A DNA stretch of 6,782 bases from a bacterium (lineage in GTDB: Bacteria; Cyanobacteriota; Vampirovibrionia; Obscuribacterales; Obscuribacteraceae), in contig JAUIJG010000294.1 in NCBI GenBank assembly GCA_030431355.1, positions 1 to 6,782 on the forward strand. The letters run 5' to 3'. Within the stretch, counting starts at the first letter, position 1; every line of letters begins with the position of its first letter. The position numbers were made by a program, and so were the translations under genes. Of the stretch, positions 5,166-6,782 are shown piece after piece. Below the pieces are notes generated by a model, which searched no databases, had not been told where the DNA came from, and saw only the letters and a list, made by a program, of their open reading frames with translations.

Positions 5166-5786
5166 TCATCTAGTTTTTGATTTGGAACCAGAACCTTCCA
5201 GATAAACTTCATTCATTTTGTCGCCTTTTCTTAACTGATAGACGATATCGATTCCATCTATTACTTTTCCGAATACTGCATAGTCACCATCAAGTTCTGA
5301 ACGTGGTGAGAGGATTATATAAAATTGAGAACTTCCGCTGTTTTTGTCACTTTTGCGGGCAAGCCCGACCATACCGATTTCGCTGTGTTTCAACTTAGGA
5401 GTGACTTCAAGAGGAATTGTTTTGCCGGAGCCACCAGTACCGGTGCCAGTCGGATCTCCTCCTTGAATGACGAATCGCGGGTCATACCTGTGGAAGGTAA
5501 GTCCGTTGTAGAAACCATCTTTGACCAGGGACAAGAAATGGGCTGCGGTTACCGGCACCTCTTCCTCAAAAATCTGGATTTGGAACTGACCTTTATCGGT
5601 GGCTACGATAACCACAGGGTCATCGACTTTTTTTCGACTCTTTTTCTTTTTGGCAATCAGAAGTCTCTTCTCTTTTGCCAAAGCTTTCGCCACATTTAGA
5701 TTCTGGCTATCTTTTAATGCCGCCGGAAGCAAACAAAAGGTAACGGCAATAAGCAATGCCAGACTGAGACGTGCATAAAGTTGCAT
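5166..5786 (-). CDS. Exported cyclophilin-type peptidyl-prolyl cis-trans isomerase
   Basis: 206 residues. Residues 1-24 (Arg6, then LSLALLIAVTFCLLPAAL) form a Sec-type signal peptide or an uncleaved membrane anchor. A basic linker follows (about 34-53, including the run KKKKSRKK). The cyclophilin domain spans about 57-195. FHRYDPRFVIQGGDPTGTG carries catalytic Arg100, Phe105 and Gln108. SSQFYIIL (Gln154) and LDGDYAVFGKV (165-175) complete the site. A Ser/Gly/Lys-rich tail ends the protein. By family it should assist folding of proteins outside the cytoplasmic membrane. Cys18 is not a lipobox cysteine, because Phe precedes it. The ATG at 5786 is preceded by AGGTG four bases upstream and a GGGAG further out. 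It is the paralogue of the neighbour at 4680-5123, with the domain order kept and the N-terminus added. Confidence 0.9.
   Translation of the reverse strand: MQLYARLSLALLIAVTFCLLPAALKDSQNLNVAKALAKEKRLLIAKKKKSRKKVDDPVVIVATDKGQFQIQIFEEEVPVTAAHFLSLVKDGFYNGLTFHRYDPRFVIQGGDPTGTGTGGSGKTIPLEVTPKLKHSEIGMVGLARKSDKNSGSSQFYIILSPRSELDGDYAVFGKVIDGIDIVYQLRKGDKMNEVYLEGSGSKSKTR
5410..5453 (-). repeat. Conserved 44-base patch shared by the two cyclophilin genes (copy 2)
   Basis: Second copy of the patch at 4900-4943, in the exported cyclophilin gene, 42 of 44 bases identical. The surrounding coding sequence is clearly more diverged. Confidence 0.8.
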
Positions 5787-5820
5787 TGAGCACCTTTCTC
5801 CCTTACATAGATCGAAAGTG

Positions 5821-5829
5821 ATTGTAGCA
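5821..5829 (-). promoter_or_regulatory. Candidate extended -10 promoter for the cyclophilin pair
   Basis: The minus strand reads TGCTACAAT: the TGn extension plus a hexamer matching TATAAT at 5 of 6. A weak TTAAAT lies 17 bases upstream in the -35 position. Transcription would begin about 28 bases before the ATG at 5786, within the 75-base gap after the upstream gene. This suggests the cyclophilins can be expressed separately from the gene at 5862-6731. Confidence 0.45.
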
Positions 5830-5861
5830 AGTTTGCCGATTTGATTTAAGCGGCTTTCAAA

Positions 5862-6731
5862 TTAGTCCGGAACAAAGCTTTCAAGGGAGGACAATTTGTC
5901 TTTCTTTCCCACCGGTATGATAAGGATTTCCGAAATCTTTGTATAAGGCGGATACATGACAGGCACATAAATTTTAGTGGCATCCCCCGTGAGAATGGTG
6001 TTTGCTTTGAAGGCTGCCCATCCAACAGTATTGTCCCCCGGCATCACCAGGCGCAGGCCGAATCGCTCTCCTTCCACTTCATGACGACCCCGGTCCCTGC
6101 CAAGGGCAATGCCCAGGCTTCTTTTTCTGTTCTCGCTGGGGGTGAGGAATTCGTAGGTGAGGGGACCGGCAAAACCTAGTGTCCCGGCGGAAGCCAGACC
6201 GATGGCCACTTTCTTTCCGGGGGTGAGCAGGTTGTTATCACTGGCTTCCAGGGTAGAGGCATCCAGGGATTGTCTCGGCGGTTCGCTGGCCAGGGCGCTG
6301 GCTTTTGAAAATGAAGACTGGGAGCCAAGGATAAGCATAGGCTTGTCTGTGTTGTTGCTTACTGTAATTGCGTAGAATTTGAGCTGGCTTCCTTTGTACC
6401 TAGACAGGGGAGAGTCTTTCAGGGGCTCCGCATGGGAGAGAATGCCACCGGTTTTGAGTTCGCCTTTCAGGGAGGAAGGGTCCTCGCTATCCTTGATTTT
6501 GACGTTGGGAGCGCTTTTCCTGTGAATCTCTTCAATCTGTTTGTTTACTTCTTTGTTTCTGTCTCTCAGGTCGACCGGTCTGACAGGCAGTTTCTTCTCC
6601 AGGACCGGTGCTATAGGTCCTTTTAGATCCTTTTCCAAAAGCTCGCGGCCTTCATCATGAAGTTCCTGCGCCTGGACGATGGTGGCTTGAGAGAAACTAA
6701 GTAAAAGTAGCAAAACTAATGCTGCAGTCAT
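5862..6731 (-). CDS. Exported protein of unknown function
   Basis: I do not recognise the family. From the ATG at 6731 it is 289 residues. Residues 2-21 (ALVLLLLLSFSQATIVQA) look like a signal peptide with a likely cut after VQA. Next comes a charged, probably helical or disordered region (about 22-100), rich in Lys, Glu, Arg and Asp. From about 115 to 276 hydrophobic strands alternate (LKFYAITVSNNTDKPMLIL, FGLRLVMPG, KIYVPVMYPP, SEILIIPVG), suggesting a beta-sandwich-like domain. A Gly/Ala-rich apolar stretch lies at 175-191. The mature part has no cysteine. The start is uncertain: the frame stays open to the window edge, with a TTG at 6770, and the ATG has only a weak GGA four bases upstream and no basic residue before the hydrophobic core. 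The true start could lie further upstream. It is followed on the same strand by the exported cyclophilin. Confidence 0.7.
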   Translation of the reverse strand: MTAALVLLLLLSFSQATIVQAQELHDEGRELLEKDLKGPIAPVLEKKLPVRPVDLRDRNKEVNKQIEEIHRKSAPNVKIKDSEDPSSLKGELKTGGILSHAEPLKDSPLSRYKGSQLKFYAITVSNNTDKPMLILGSQSSFSKASALASEPPRQSLDASTLEASDNNLLTPGKKVAIGLASAGTLGFAGPLTYEFLTPSENRKRSLGIALGRDRGRHEVEGERFGLRLVMPGDNTVGWAAFKANTILTGDATKIYVPVMYPPYTKISEILIIPVGKKDKLSSLESFVPD

Positions 6732-6782
6732 GGATTCCGTTTTCCCGTCATTTGCTTGTTCTAAGCCCAAATTAGCAGGATC

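Noticed and set aside
5733..5735. Possible lipoprotein cysteine (Cys18) in the exported cyclophilin
   Set aside because: The preceding residues are Val-Thr-Phe, and a lipobox needs a small residue (Gly, Ala or Ser) just before the cysteine.
5834..5853. Possible hairpin GCCG...CGGC between the exported protein gene and the cyclophilin gene
   Set aside because: Only four pairs around a 12-base loop and no U-tract, which is too weak to call a terminator.

Overview
The window reads as ordinary chromosomal DNA of a diderm (Gram-negative-type) bacterium with roughly balanced base composition. The diderm call rests on an ExbD/TolR-type energy-transducing protein and on Sec-type signal peptides. The mix of a DciA-like helicase operator protein, FtsEX and a stand-alone SCP2-domain protein would fit a non-photosynthetic cyanobacterial relative (Melainabacteria/Obscuribacterales type). 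That placement is an impression from gene content, not something the sequence proves.

Layout, left to right. Positions 2-1489 (+) hold the C-terminal tail of a probable ExbB/TolQ-family protein, then exbD, then aroE (shikimate dehydrogenase), closely spaced and probably co-transcribed. A hairpin at the aroE stop codon ends this unit. It also appears to end the facing gene for a small SCP2 sterol-carrier-type protein (1543-1911, -). A divergent 235-base gap separates that gene from a DUF721/DciA-like gene (2147-2872, +) whose product carries an added C-terminal four-cysteine zinc-binding motif. After a 158-base gap with a possible extended -10 promoter come ftsE and ftsX (3031-4598, +), overlapping by one base. 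A strong 13-bp hairpin (4621-4650) lies between ftsX and the facing genes.

The right third is on the minus strand. Read in the direction of transcription it holds an exported protein of unknown function (5862-6731, start uncertain), an exported cyclophilin (5166-5786) and a cytoplasmic cyclophilin (4680-5123). The two cyclophilins look like a tandem duplication, and one copy gained a signal peptide and a lysine-rich linker. A TGn-extended -10 box just upstream of the exported cyclophilin suggests the pair has its own promoter.

Functionally the window covers envelope energisation, aromatic amino acid synthesis, lipid binding, replication-helicase loading, cell division and protein folding inside and outside the membrane. 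I found no tRNA or rRNA gene, CRISPR array, insertion sequence, toxin-antitoxin pair or defence system, and nothing that amounts to a new system. The points most worth a second look are the zinc-finger extension of the DciA-like protein, the uncharacterised exported protein beside the exported cyclophilin, and the aroE terminator built into its last codons.
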